Assembly (NCBI GenBank): GCA_002497285.1 | Contig: DANJ01000016.1 | Location: 1 to 27,269 of the forward strand | Direction of reading: 5' to 3' | Source of the DNA: Candidatus Pacearchaeota archaeon UBA92 | GTDB taxonomy: Archaea > Nanobdellota > Nanobdellia > Pacearchaeales > GW2011-AR1 | Length of the DNA stretch: 27,269 nt | Part shown: in pieces, positions 1-7,133 of the stretch | Numbering within the stretch: the first letter of the stretch is position 1 | How the letters are laid out: every line of letters begins with the position of its first letter | The notes under the pieces: generated by a model | What the model saw: only the letters and a program-made list of their open reading frames with translations | The model's database searches: none | What the model was told of the DNA's origin: nothing | Made by a program: the position numbers and the translations under genes

Positions 1-4
1 TTAT

Positions 5-1333
5 TTAACTCCGGACAAAGCCGATTTCAACATCTGCTTTTACAGAAGTAGGAGCTTCTCCCCCATGCCAGGTTAAACGAGGGCGCATTCTCATAGGATA
101 AATGCGTTCTGAATTGTCATCAAGAATTATAGCAGAACCCTTTACCCCAGGAAGGCCGTCCATTTTTTGTTTTATTGATTCAATGAGGTATGTTTGCATT
201 ATCTGATTTAAGGCATCTATATCAGGCTTAGACGTGACTCTGTGTGATAAAACTATATCTGATTGAGTCATAACATCTCTATGAATCTGCCCTGGTTGTT
301 GAGTTGCTAACACCATTGAAATTCCGGGTTGTCTTCCTTCTCTTAATAGTTGGATTAAAGAATCAGTTGCAGGCGTCTTTCCAGTTTTTGGGAGGAATTC
401 ATGAGCTTCATCTATAAATAACCAGACTAAGGGTGTTTCTCTTTTTATTGAATAAGAAAGGTAATCTACTCCGTGTTGAATTGACTGAATTTCTTCTTTT
501 TTTCTTGAATCTATTCTTTGTTGGAATATTTTTCTTGAAATTAATCCAATTATTAATCCCCTAACATTGAACGAGCCCACTGAACTGTAAACAGATAAGT
601 CAATAATTGTTGTTTTTCCTGCAGTAATAAGGTCTGATACTTCGGTTCCTTTATCATTTTCAGAAGCAAATATGCCCCAGCTTTCAGCCGCGCTTAACAA
701 AGATAAGACTATATTTTTTGTTTCGTGTGAAGCATTGTGGTCTGAGTTTATCTCTCTTTGGATATCCCTTATGTGGAATTCTTTGCCAGTTTTTTTCAAT
801 CTTGAAACCGCATTAGATATGAGCACTGCACTTTGAGAAGTCATTTCCAGATTGAAAGTTAGAATCCAGTCTTCTATTTCTAATTCCGAAGGTTTTATTG
901 CAAATGATTCGTCAATAGGGATGTTTTTCTCTCTGTACTCTTCAACTTTTCCTATGGGTGCAAATACTATTACGGGCAAATCTTTTGTTTTTAGATTCCA
1001 TTCTTTCAGAAGGAGAGAATCTTTTTCATTTGGGAACTTCATTGTCCAAAATATGCCCATTGTGTCAAATATTAGAGATGCTATGTTCTTTGCTGATTCT
1101 GCTTCTAATGCCGCGAGCTCTTCGGCCATTACACCGATTGTATAACTCTTTCCAGATCCCCTCTTACCAGCAATCAAAACTACATGTGTTCTTGCTACAT
1201 CCATATAGATATTGTTTGAAAGAGATGTATATTGCCCCATTGTAACATAACTTTTTCCTAGATAGATTAATCCTCTGTTGCCAAAACGCAACTTATCTGC
1301 TTTGTCTCGGCCTAAAATAATGTCGTATGGCAT
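5..1333 (-). CDS. HerA-like (DUF87/COG0433) hexameric ATPase
   Basis: This is a P-loop ATPase of the HerA/FtsK superfamily; relatives are DNA-translocating hexamers involved in end resection or DNA movement. The Walker A motif GKRGSGKS is at residues 56-63. Walker B (VWLFIDEAHEF) has its DE at about 308-309, and LATQQPGQI, typical of HerA ATPases, follows near 342. The N-terminal 50 residues resemble the short beta-barrel (HAS) region of the family. At 442 aa it is complete, with a TAA stop at 5-7. No nurA nuclease gene is next to it here, so I do not assign the canonical HerA-NurA role. It is transcribed divergently from the DsbA-like gene, with its own TATA element about 24 bp before the ATG, which suggests a leaderless transcript. 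The family call is firm and the cellular role is open. Confidence 0.88.
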   Translation of the reverse strand: MPYDIILGRDKADKLRFGNRGLIYLGKSYVTMGQYTSLSNNIYMDVARTHVVLIAGKRGSGKSYTIGVMAEELAALEAESAKNIASLIFDTMGIFWTMKFPNEKDSLLLKEWNLKTKDLPVIVFAPIGKVEEYREKNIPIDESFAIKPSELEIEDWILTFNLEMTSQSAVLISNAVSRLKKTGKEFHIRDIQREINSDHNASHETKNIVLSLLSAAESWGIFASENDKGTEVSDLITAGKTTIIDLSVYSSVGSFNVRGLIIGLISRKIFQQRIDSRKKEEIQSIQHGVDYLSYSIKRETPLVWLFIDEAHEFLPKTGKTPATDSLIQLLREGRQPGISMVLATQQPGQIHRDVMTQSDIVLSHRVTSKPDIDALNQIMQTYLIESIKQKMDGLPGVKGSAIILDDNSERIYPMRMRPRLTWHGGEAPTSVKADVEIGFVRS

Positions 1334-1349
1334 AGTTATCTTTGGCTTG

Positions 1350-1362
1350 TTTAATATATAAA
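1350..1362 (-). promoter_or_regulatory. TATA element of the HerA-like gene
   Basis: An A/T run (tttaatatataaa on the + strand) is centred about 24 bp upstream of the ATG at 1333, the spacing expected for a leaderless archaeal transcript. It lies back to back with the promoter of the divergent DsbA-like gene. Confidence 0.6.
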
Positions 1363-1377
1363 TTTGCTTACCAAAAC

Positions 1378-1387
1378 CTTTTTAAAA
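1378..1387 (+). promoter_or_regulatory. TATA element of the DsbA-like gene
   Basis: The box ctttttaaaa is centred about 25 bp before the ATG at 1408. This supports 1408 as the start rather than the in-frame ATG at 1342, which lies upstream of the box. Confidence 0.6.
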
Positions 1388-1407
1388 GCCTCTTTGTTAT
1401 TTCGCTA

Positions 1408-2337
1408 ATGGTTGAGTCTGTTAAAAAAGAGGAAGTCATAGAGATTCCTATTGGGAAGTATCTTAGTCAAGTTAGGGAAAATCCTTGGATGATTGCTTCG
1501 GTTGTTCTTGGGTTTTTGTTTATTGGAAGTTTGATTTTTGGTTTTAGTTCTGGGACAAATGTTGCAAGTCAAACCGAGGTTGGTGATAAAGTTTTAGTAT
1601 TTTTGAATTCACAGGTTAATGGAGGAGTAACTCTTGATTCAATAACACAGAAGAGTGGTTATTATGAGATTGTGGTTGAGTATCAAGGAGATAAAATTCC
1701 AGTTTATTCTACTTTGGATGGAAATAATTTAATCACTGATTTAGTTCCTGTTGATGGTTCGAGTATAGACAATTCTATTGGAACCACTGGGAACACTGGA
1801 ACCGATGGAGCGAGGGTAGATGTTAAGATACCCACTGATGCCCATATTGAAGGTAATGCTAATGCGCCTGTAACAATTGTCGAGTTTTCCGATTTTGAAT
1901 GTCCCTTCTGTGAAAAGTTCTATTCTGAGAGTTTGGGATTGATAAGAACAAATTATATAGATACTGGAAAAGCAAAGCTTGTGTTTATGCATTTTCCTTT
2001 AGGTTTTCATCCTGACGCTATGCCTGCTGCTGTTGCTTCTGAATGTGCTGCGGATCAGGGAAAGTTCTGGGAAATGCATGATAAAATCTTTGAAGGTCAG
2101 AGTTTATTAGGAAAAGATAGTTACATTAAGTGGGCTGGAGAGCTTGGATTGAATGTCAATACATTTACTACCTGTTTAGATTCTGGAAAACATGATGCAA
2201 AGATAAATAGTGATTCTGCTTATGGCTCTTCTATTGGTGTTTCGGGAACTCCTGGATTTTTTATTAATGGAGTTAAGGTTGATGGTGCATTACCTTATAG
2301 TAATTTTCAACAGATAATTGAATCGGAGTTAAAATGA
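1408..2337 (+). CDS. Membrane-anchored DsbA-like thiol:disulfide oxidoreductase
   Basis: This thioredoxin-fold protein probably forms or isomerises disulfides outside the membrane. Residues about 27-47 form one hydrophobic segment that would anchor it, with the catalytic domain outside. The active site CPFC is at 165-168, in the context EFSDFECPFC typical of DsbA/BdbD proteins. The cis-proline loop GVSGTPGFFING follows near residue 282. Between the membrane segment and the catalytic domain are a small beta-rich region (about 60-115) and a Gly/Thr/Asp-rich linker. I chose 1408 because a TATA box lies 25 bp upstream; starting at 1342 would add 22 residues encoded across the promoter. Its last codons overlap the OB-fold gene (ATGA), so the two are cotranscribed. 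Secreted Cys-rich proteins elsewhere in the window are plausible substrates, which is inference. Confidence 0.88.
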   Translation: MVESVKKEEVIEIPIGKYLSQVRENPWMIASVVLGFLFIGSLIFGFSSGTNVASQTEVGDKVLVFLNSQVNGGVTLDSITQKSGYYEIVVEYQGDKIPVYSTLDGNNLITDLVPVDGSSIDNSIGTTGNTGTDGARVDVKIPTDAHIEGNANAPVTIVEFSDFECPFCEKFYSESLGLIRTNYIDTGKAKLVFMHFPLGFHPDAMPAAVASECAADQGKFWEMHDKIFEGQSLLGKDSYIKWAGELGLNVNTFTTCLDSGKHDAKINSDSAYGSSIGVSGTPGFFINGVKVDGALPYSNFQQIIESELK

Positions 2338-2672
2338 AACTTTCTGAACTTAAATCTGGAGAGGGAAAAGTCGATGTCATTGTGATTGTTAAGAGCAAAG
2401 ACGAGCCTAGAAGTATGATTAAGTTTGGAAAGGAATTGAGTGTGTGTAATGCGATTGTTACAGATGATTCTGGAGAGATAAAAATGACTTTATGGAATGA
2501 TGATATTCCAAAAGTTGTTGTTGGTTCAAAGATTCATATTACTAATGGATATGTTAGTGAGTTTCAGGGTGAGAAGCAGTTAACCGCTGGGAAGTTTGGA
2601 AAGATTGAAATCTTAGAGGAAGGCGAAGGCGAAGAAGTTAGAGAAGGCAATATTGAAGAAATGGAAATGTAG
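2334..2672 (+). CDS. Small OB-fold single-strand nucleic-acid-binding protein
   Basis: This 112-aa protein resembles the single-OB-fold ssDNA-binding proteins of archaea (crenarchaeal SSB/SOSS-B/RPA-like). The core has the typical pattern of a strand with a variable loop, then AIVTDDSGEIKMTLWND, then VGSKIHITNGYVSEFQGEKQ, with the aromatic and basic residues that usually contact bases. The C-terminus is strongly acidic (many Glu residues after about 93), like the protein-interaction tails of SSBs. The ATG overlaps the stop of the DsbA-like gene (ATGA), and cGGAG 5 nt upstream is a good ribosome binding site. The functional link to an extracytoplasmic oxidoreductase is unclear. The OB fold is well supported; ssDNA rather than RNA binding is inferred. 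Confidence 0.8.
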   Translation: MKLSELKSGEGKVDVIVIVKSKDEPRSMIKFGKELSVCNAIVTDDSGEIKMTLWNDDIPKVVVGSKIHITNGYVSEFQGEKQLTAGKFGKIEILEEGEGEEVREGNIEEMEM

Positions 2673-2680
2673 ATAGTTTA

Positions 2681-2692
2681 GATAAATTTAAA
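2681..2692 (+). promoter_or_regulatory. TATA element before the SAM-binding protein gene
   Basis: The stretch gataaatttaaa lies about 25-30 bp before ATG 2717. It argues for that start over the GTG at 2696, which almost touches the box. Confidence 0.5.
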
Positions 2693-2716
2693 AGAGTGTT
2701 GATTTCTTTTCTGGAT

Positions 2717-3379
2717 ATGAACATTATAACAAGCTCAATAGACGCGATTGTTGATTTAGTCTTAGGAGTACCTAGACCAGAATATCATCGTACAAATGAA
2801 GATTTACTAGCGATAGTTACAGGTTTAGATATAAGAGAAGGAGATGATGTTTTAGCCGTAGCAGGTTCAGGAGACCAGTCATTTGCAATGTTGGAAAGAG
2901 GCGCAAAAGTAACTGCTGTTGATTATAGTAGAGAACAATTTAGGTTTATGAAGAAAAGAGTTAAGTTTTTGTTGGAAGGAGATAGGAGGAGATTTCTTCT
3001 TGCTGGAGAGAATAGGCATTTAGGAGTGAGGCCAGGTGATTATTTTTCTGAAGAGCTTGTAGAAAGAATTATTGAAAATATTAATAATTTGAAAATTTTA
3101 TGCCCTGGAGATTTTCTTCAAACTCTAGCAAGTTTTCCTAAAGGAAGTTTTAACAAAGTCTATTTATCAAATATTTATTCCATGCAGAGTCTTTCTTTTG
3201 ATGTACTCTCTGAGTCAGTAAGGTATGTCAGAAGTCAAGGTTTAATTTATCAAGCTTTGCCTGTTCATAAAGATACTCCGAATGTTGATTTGGAGTTAAT
3301 TAATAGGGCGAGGGAACTAGAATCTAAAAATAAATTTACTAATTTTAATTGGAAACCTACAGTGATTAGAGTACCCTGA
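2717..3379 (+). CDS. SAM-dependent transferase, DUF3419/BtaA-like
   Basis: The protein has a Rossmann-type SAM-binding core. Motif I is DDVLAVAGSGDQSFAMLERGA, followed by strand 2 ending in VTAVDYSREQ, where the acidic residue would bind the ribose of SAM. The SGDQ-AVD-Q pattern recalls DUF3419 proteins, whose characterised members (BtaA) transfer the aminocarboxypropyl group of SAM to lipids; ordinary methyltransferases are also possible. The later segment PKGSFNKVYLSNIYSMQSL fits the fourth strand of the fold. At 220 aa it is shorter than BtaA (about 400 aa), so the substrate cannot be named. I prefer ATG 2717 because a TATA box sits about 25-30 bp upstream. It appears to be a single-gene transcription unit ahead of the superoxide dismutase gene, which has its own promoter. 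Confidence 0.65.
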   Translation: MNIITSSIDAIVDLVLGVPRPEYHRTNEDLLAIVTGLDIREGDDVLAVAGSGDQSFAMLERGAKVTAVDYSREQFRFMKKRVKFLLEGDRRRFLLAGENRHLGVRPGDYFSEELVERIIENINNLKILCPGDFLQTLASFPKGSFNKVYLSNIYSMQSLSFDVLSESVRYVRSQGLIYQALPVHKDTPNVDLELINRARELESKNKFTNFNWKPTVIRVP

Positions 3380-3393
3380 TTGATTTCAATAAA

Positions 3394-3403
3394 TTTTATA
3401 TAG
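3394..3403 (+). promoter_or_regulatory. TATA element of sodA
   Basis: The box ttttatatag is centred 26 bp before the ATG at 3424, consistent with a leaderless sod transcript separate from the upstream gene. Confidence 0.6.
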
Positions 3404-3423
3404 TCTCTTGACAGAGTTTTAGT

Positions 3424-4032
3424 ATGGCTTTCGAATTACCTAAACTTCCTTATGTATTTAATGCTTTAGAGCCAAGCATAGATGCTAAGACGATGGAAAT
3501 ACATCATAATAAACATCATGCAGGATATGTTGCTAAGCTGAATGCTGCATTGGAAAAGTATCCTAAGTTGCAAGAGAAGAGTTTTGAAGAGTTGCTTGCT
3601 GACAATCTTGTAATTGTTCCTGAAGAGATTAAGACTGCTGTGAGGAATAATGGAGGTGGGCATGCAAACCATTCTTTATTTTGGCAGGTTATGTGCCCTG
3701 TTGGCGAGAGTGGGAATCCAAGTGAAGAATTAATGGAAGCGATGAAAGGAGCTTTTGGAAGTTTTGATGAGTTTAAGAAACAGTTTAGTGATGTTGCATC
3801 TAGCAGGTTTGGAAGTGGATGGGCTTGGCTCATTGTTAATAATGGAAAATTAGAAATAATAAGTACTGCGAATCAAGATTCTCCGATAATGCAAGGCAAA
3901 AAGCCAATTTTAGGTTTGGACGTTTGGGAACATGCGTACTATCTCCATTATCAAAATAAAAGACCTGATTATATTTCTGCTTTTTGGAATATAGTTAATT
4001 GGAACAAAGTTAGTGAATTGTTTAGTTCTTAA
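3424..4032 (+). CDS. sodA: Superoxide dismutase, Fe/Mn family (Mn-type signature)
   Basis: This enzyme converts superoxide to oxygen and hydrogen peroxide in the cytoplasm. All four metal ligands are present: His27 (in HHNKHH), His83 (in GGGHANHSLFW), Asp166 and His170 (in LDVWEHAYY). Gly before HxNH together with Gln151 in TANQDSP matches the manganese or cambialistic subtype; Fe-type enzymes usually carry a Gln near the second ligand instead. At 202 aa the length is normal and no signal peptide is visible. It implies at least occasional exposure to oxygen. The stop codon abuts that of the convergent rfcL gene, with no spacer. Family assignment is certain; metal preference is a prediction from the signature residues. 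Confidence 0.95.
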   Translation: MAFELPKLPYVFNALEPSIDAKTMEIHHNKHHAGYVAKLNAALEKYPKLQEKSFEELLADNLVIVPEEIKTAVRNNGGGHANHSLFWQVMCPVGESGNPSEELMEAMKGAFGSFDEFKKQFSDVASSRFGSGWAWLIVNNGKLEIISTANQDSPIMQGKKPILGLDVWEHAYYLHYQNKRPDYISAFWNIVNWNKVSELFSS

Positions 4033-5199
4033 TTATCTAGTTATAAAATCAATCTCTTCGCTTGTAAGTTTTAATTGTGTCTGAATTTTTGAATTGTTCT
4101 TTACTATGAGCTTAATCATGTTGAAATCTCTCATTGCCCCTTTAGTCGAGCAATGAACTAATTTTGCGTATTTATTTGCAATTGTTTTTTTCTTTGCAGT
4201 TTTTTGATTGTTTAACCATATTTTTAATATTCTTTTTGGTCTTTCATATTTGGTAAATTTATTTGATGGGGTTTTCTTAGCATATGAAATTCCTGCAGAT
4301 TGGAAAATATTTTGATATATAAGAAAACGCCAAAATTGTTGTCTATATATGCGTCCGCGAAATTTATCTGCATTAGAGAGTGCGAAGAAAGCATTTGCAA
4401 GAGATTCATTTTGATATTCTGCGGGAATATTTTCTTCTACCCATAAAAGAATTTCGTCTAAAGATAAGGATGTGTTGTCAAATATGTCAAGGAATGGCTT
4501 TCTTTCCTGAAATATCATTTTTAATATGTTGAATATATTTTGCTCTTGGTTTCTTGTTTCTAAATAGTCGGATTCTGAATCCATATCACTTGAGTGGGTT
4601 TGAAGGTCATTTAAGGCTGCTCTCATGTCACCTTGAGACTTTATCGCTATTTGTCTTAGGAAATGAATATTTTCTAGTATTCCTTCTTTTTCGCAGACGT
4701 CTTTAAGAATTTTGGCTATTGTGTCTATTTTTAGTGGTTTTAATTCAACCATTTTACATTTTTGTCTCAAGGGTGAGAATTTTGACTGCCAGATATCATT
4801 GCCTGTCAATATCAAAGGATGGGAAGTCTTTTCTATAATTCTAACCAATTCAGGCACCCCACCTATGTCTGTACCAGTAACACCATCTACTTCATCCATT
4901 AGGAGAATTTTTCCTTTTTTGAATAAACTATGTTGTTCTGATGCAGGTTTTAATATTTCATCAAGTTTTGTGCGATTTCTTAAATCTGATGAATTTAATT
5001 CAAACAGTTCAAGATTGTTTTCTTTTGCGGCCGTTAAGACAAGAGATGTTTTTCCTGTTCCGGGGACTCCATGCAGTAAAAGGGCTTTTCTTTTCGGAAA
5101 GTCTTTTAAGAAATTTTGTATTTCTAAGATTGCAGAGTCTTGACCAATAATGTCTTTATATTTTCCAGGACGGTACTTTTCTGCTAATGATTGATTCAT
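4033..5199 (-). CDS. rfcL: Replication factor C large subunit
   Basis: RfcL is the large subunit of the clamp loader that opens PCNA and places it on primed DNA. It is an AAA+ ATPase: Walker A GVPGTGKT is at 44-51, Walker B ILLMDEVDGV has its acidic residues at 102-105, and sensor 1 Asn is in LILTGND at about 134. The C-terminal collar continues to a lysine-rich region near 330-350. At 388 aa it is at the short end for archaeal RfcL (often 400-500), mainly because the charged C-terminal tail with the PCNA-binding peptide is missing or reduced. It follows rfcS with 1 nt between stop and ATG, and AGGGG a few nt upstream serves as ribosome binding site. The two genes form an operon for the clamp loader. 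Confidence 0.93.
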   Translation of the reverse strand: MNQSLAEKYRPGKYKDIIGQDSAILEIQNFLKDFPKRKALLLHGVPGTGKTSLVLTAAKENNLELFELNSSDLRNRTKLDEILKPASEQHSLFKKGKILLMDEVDGVTGTDIGGVPELVRIIEKTSHPLILTGNDIWQSKFSPLRQKCKMVELKPLKIDTIAKILKDVCEKEGILENIHFLRQIAIKSQGDMRAALNDLQTHSSDMDSESDYLETRNQEQNIFNILKMIFQERKPFLDIFDNTSLSLDEILLWVEENIPAEYQNESLANAFFALSNADKFRGRIYRQQFWRFLIYQNIFQSAGISYAKKTPSNKFTKYERPKRILKIWLNNQKTAKKKTIANKYAKLVHCSTKGAMRDFNMIKLIVKNNSKIQTQLKLTSEEIDFITR

Positions 5200-5200
5200 T

Positions 5201-6166
5201 TTACCCCTTTCCTAAACCAGCAAGAACAAATGAAGCCAATAATGATTCTAGCTGTACGAATTCGTCACTTCCTTCAACGAGTCTAAATTCTATTTCTCCA
5301 GTCTTTTCTGTAAGTTTTACTTTTATTTCAGGTTCTATATTTAGATTCCATATTTCTTTCTGTATCGCTTTTATTATGTCTGTTCCTGCAATTGATTCGG
5401 TAAGCATTACGTCTAACAATTTTTCTTTTGCCTTTACAAAATCCCCAGTTAGGGCGTAGTCTAGGACAACTTTAATGTCTTTAGGTTTTGATTTCGAAAC
5501 TATTAGACTTATCATCTCTGAGTTTATGTCTGGAGAAATAGATGCTGTTGCCTGTAGAAGATTTATTGCCTTTCTGCAGTCTCCTTCAGATGCTTCATAT
5601 AAAGTTTCTATTGCTTCGTCTGTTATCTTTATATTTTCTTTTTCTGCTATCCTTTTTATTACAGTAGTCACATCTTTTTTTTCTAGAAGTTTAAACCGAA
5701 AGACTACACATCTTGATTGTATAGGGTCTATTATTTTACTGGAGTAATTGCAGGACATAATAAACCTGCAAGTGTTAGTGTAATTTTCCATTGTTCGCCT
5801 TAGGGCTTGCTGGGCTTCTTTAGTCAGGGCATCAGCTTCATCAAGGAATATTACTTTGAATGGGACTTTTCCTAGTGCCTTTGTTCTTGCAAAATCTTTG
5901 ACTTTTTGCCTTACAACGTCTATTCCTCTTTCATCTGAAGCGTTTAATTCTAAGTAATTATCTTTCCATGAATCTCCAAATAATGATTTTACAACTATTA
6001 ATGCGAGGGTTGATTTTCCTATTCCTGCGGAGCCTGCAAATAATAGATGAGGAATATTCATAGCATTAGCAAGTGAATGTGTTCTTTTCACTATTTCCTG
6101 TTGTCCAACCACTTCTTCAAATACTGAGGGCCTATATTTTTCAGTCCAGATATCACTTTGACTCAT
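5201..6166 (-). CDS. rfcS: Replication factor C small subunit
   Basis: RfcS forms most of the RFC pentamer with RfcL and loads the PCNA clamp. It is 321 aa from ATG 6166. The start MSQSDIWTEKYRP matches the conserved RFC N-terminus. The Walker A loop reads GSAGIGKST (about 45-53) rather than the usual GPPGTGKT. Walker B is LDEAD at 108-112, and the SRC motif carrying the arginine finger is at 151-153. There is no intein, although archaeal rfcS often contains one. A TTG five codons earlier (6181) is open but lies too close to the TATA element at 6187-6195; ATG 6166 sits at the usual 25 bp. It is the first gene of the rfcS-rfcL operon. Confidence 0.95.
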   Translation of the reverse strand: MSQSDIWTEKYRPSVFEEVVGQQEIVKRTHSLANAMNIPHLLFAGSAGIGKSTLALIVVKSLFGDSWKDNYLELNASDERGIDVVRQKVKDFARTKALGKVPFKVIFLDEADALTKEAQQALRRTMENYTNTCRFIMSCNYSSKIIDPIQSRCVVFRFKLLEKKDVTTVIKRIAEKENIKITDEAIETLYEASEGDCRKAINLLQATASISPDINSEMISLIVSKSKPKDIKVVLDYALTGDFVKAKEKLLDVMLTESIAGTDIIKAIQKEIWNLNIEPEIKVKLTEKTGEIEFRLVEGSDEFVQLESLLASFVLAGLGKG

Positions 6167-6186
6167 AACGAAATTTAACAATGTTG

Positions 6187-6195
6187 CTATTTAAG
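6187..6195 (-). promoter_or_regulatory. TATA element of the rfcS-rfcL operon
   Basis: On the minus strand the box reads cttaaatag and is centred about 25 bp before ATG 6166, which decides the start of rfcS. Confidence 0.55.
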
Positions 6196-6228
6196 TATTA
6201 TTGTTATTAAACTAAGATTTAGCAATTT

Positions 6229-6345
6229 TTAAGCGCTTCTTTCTCTATGTAGGCGTCTCTTTCTTTTTTCCTTTCTGAGTCTCTTTCTCTGCCATTTCCA
6301 TCTCATTTGACGCTTTTTTTTCCATCTTCTTGAGGATCTTTTCAT
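6229..6345 (-). CDS. rpl41e: Ribosomal protein eL41
   Basis: This 38-codon gene encodes an extremely basic peptide, almost all Arg, Lys and Trp. Its last 25 residues (MRWKWQRKRLRKEKRKRRL then HRERSA) align without gaps to the 25-residue eL41 of eukaryotes and archaea. They share the MRxKW start, the KR and RKR blocks and the RxRS end; I count about 14 identities from memory of the family. eL41 is a single helix at the ribosomal subunit interface. Translation could start at 6345 (38 aa) or at the internal ATG 6306 (25 aa, the classical length). A TATA element 25 bp before 6345 favours the longer form. The gene is divergent from the GTPase gene and sits upstream of rfcS on the same strand, with a separate promoter. 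Confidence 0.82.
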   Translation of the reverse strand: MKRSSRRWKKKRQMRWKWQRKRLRKEKRKRRLHRERSA

Positions 6346-6366
6346 AGGGGTTTTTAGAAGAAGGGG

Positions 6367-6374
6367 TTTAAAAA
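6367..6374. promoter_or_regulatory. Single TATA box shared by eL41 and the GTPase gene
   Basis: The only strong A/T box between the divergent genes is tttaaaaa, which reads as TATA-like on both strands. Its centre (about 6370.5) is 25-26 bp from the eL41 ATG at 6345 and 25-26 bp from the ATG at 6396 of the GTPase, so one element could serve both directions. Confidence 0.5.
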
Positions 6375-6395
6375 CCTTGTTGCATCGTTATGAAC

Positions 6396-7133
6396 ATGAG
6401 TTTTTGGAGAAGCGTCTATACAGTTATTGATGAGTCAGACGTAGTAATTGAAATAATTGATTCTCGGATGCCCGAATTGTCTAGAAATAGCCAAATTAAG
6501 GAAATTGTTGATAGGGGAGGCAAGGACTTTATTATAGTTTTCAATAAGATTGATTTGATTCCGGGTAGATATCTTGACAAGCTTAAGAAAGAAAATAAGG
6601 GCTCTTTTTTTATTTCTGTGAAAAAAGGTAAGGGAATAAAAGAGCTAAGATTAAAACTGCAGATGACTTCAAAAAAATCTAAATTTCCTAGATTGAGAGT
6701 TGGCTTTGTAGGGTATCCTAATGTAGGGAAGTCAAGTATTGTCAACGCTTTAATAAGAAGAGCGAGTGCAAAGGTTGCAAAAAAAGCTGGAACTACAAGA
6801 GGTATTCAATGGATTTCTTTTTCTAATCTTAAAATTCTTGACAGCCCTGGGGTAATTCCAATAGATGAGTGGGATGAAATTAAACTGGCTTTGATAAATG
6901 TTAAGGATCCTGGGAAATTGAAGGATGTTGAAAAGGCAGCTTTAGCAATTATAGAAATTTTTGTTAAATCTGGGAGTAAAATTTATGGACTCAAAGGAGA
7001 GGATTCTTATGAACTGTTTAATGAAATTGCTATAAAGAAAGGGCATTTGCTTAAGAAAGGAGAAATCGATGAGCAGAGAGCCGCAGCATCAATTGTGAGG
7101 GATTGGCAGAATGGGAAGCTTAAACTTCAATAA
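6396..7133 (+). CDS. Circularly permuted GTPase, YlqF/RbgA-Lsg1 type
   Basis: The protein is a TRAFAC-class GTPase with motifs in permuted order: G4 (FNKIDL, about 52-56 counting from 6390), G5-like SVKKGKGI, then G1 (GYPNVGKSS, 108-116), G2 (AGTTRG) and G3 (DSPGV, 151-155). That order is diagnostic of the YlqF/RbgA, Nog2 and Lsg1 families, which act in late assembly of the large ribosomal subunit. The N-terminal segment DVVIEIIDSRMPELSRN is also typical. About 246 aa is compact, with only a short C-terminal helical domain that may contact rRNA. ATG 6390 and ATG 6396 are both possible; the promoter spacing favours 6396. Its 3' end overlaps that of disA by 7 bp in convergent orientation. Pairing with an eL41 gene fits a role in ribosome assembly. 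Confidence 0.88.
   Translation: MSFWRSVYTVIDESDVVIEIIDSRMPELSRNSQIKEIVDRGGKDFIIVFNKIDLIPGRYLDKLKKENKGSFFISVKKGKGIKELRLKLQMTSKKSKFPRLRVGFVGYPNVGKSSIVNALIRRASAKVAKKAGTTRGIQWISFSNLKILDSPGVIPIDEWDEIKLALINVKDPGKLKDVEKAALAIIEIFVKSGSKIYGLKGEDSYELFNEIAIKKGHLLKKGEIDEQRAAASIVRDWQNGKLKLQ

Noticed and set aside
1342..1407. An N-terminal extension of 22 residues on the DsbA-like protein from ATG 1342.
   Set aside because: It would be encoded across both divergent TATA elements; ATG 1408 has the standard promoter spacing.
3516..3833. A 105-codon minus-strand reading frame opposite sodA.
   Set aside because: It is antisense to fully conserved superoxide dismutase sequence, with no independent evidence of coding.
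4712..5143. A 143-codon plus-strand reading frame opposite rfcL.
   Set aside because: It is the antisense shadow of the conserved AAA+ coding region and has no promoter or family match.
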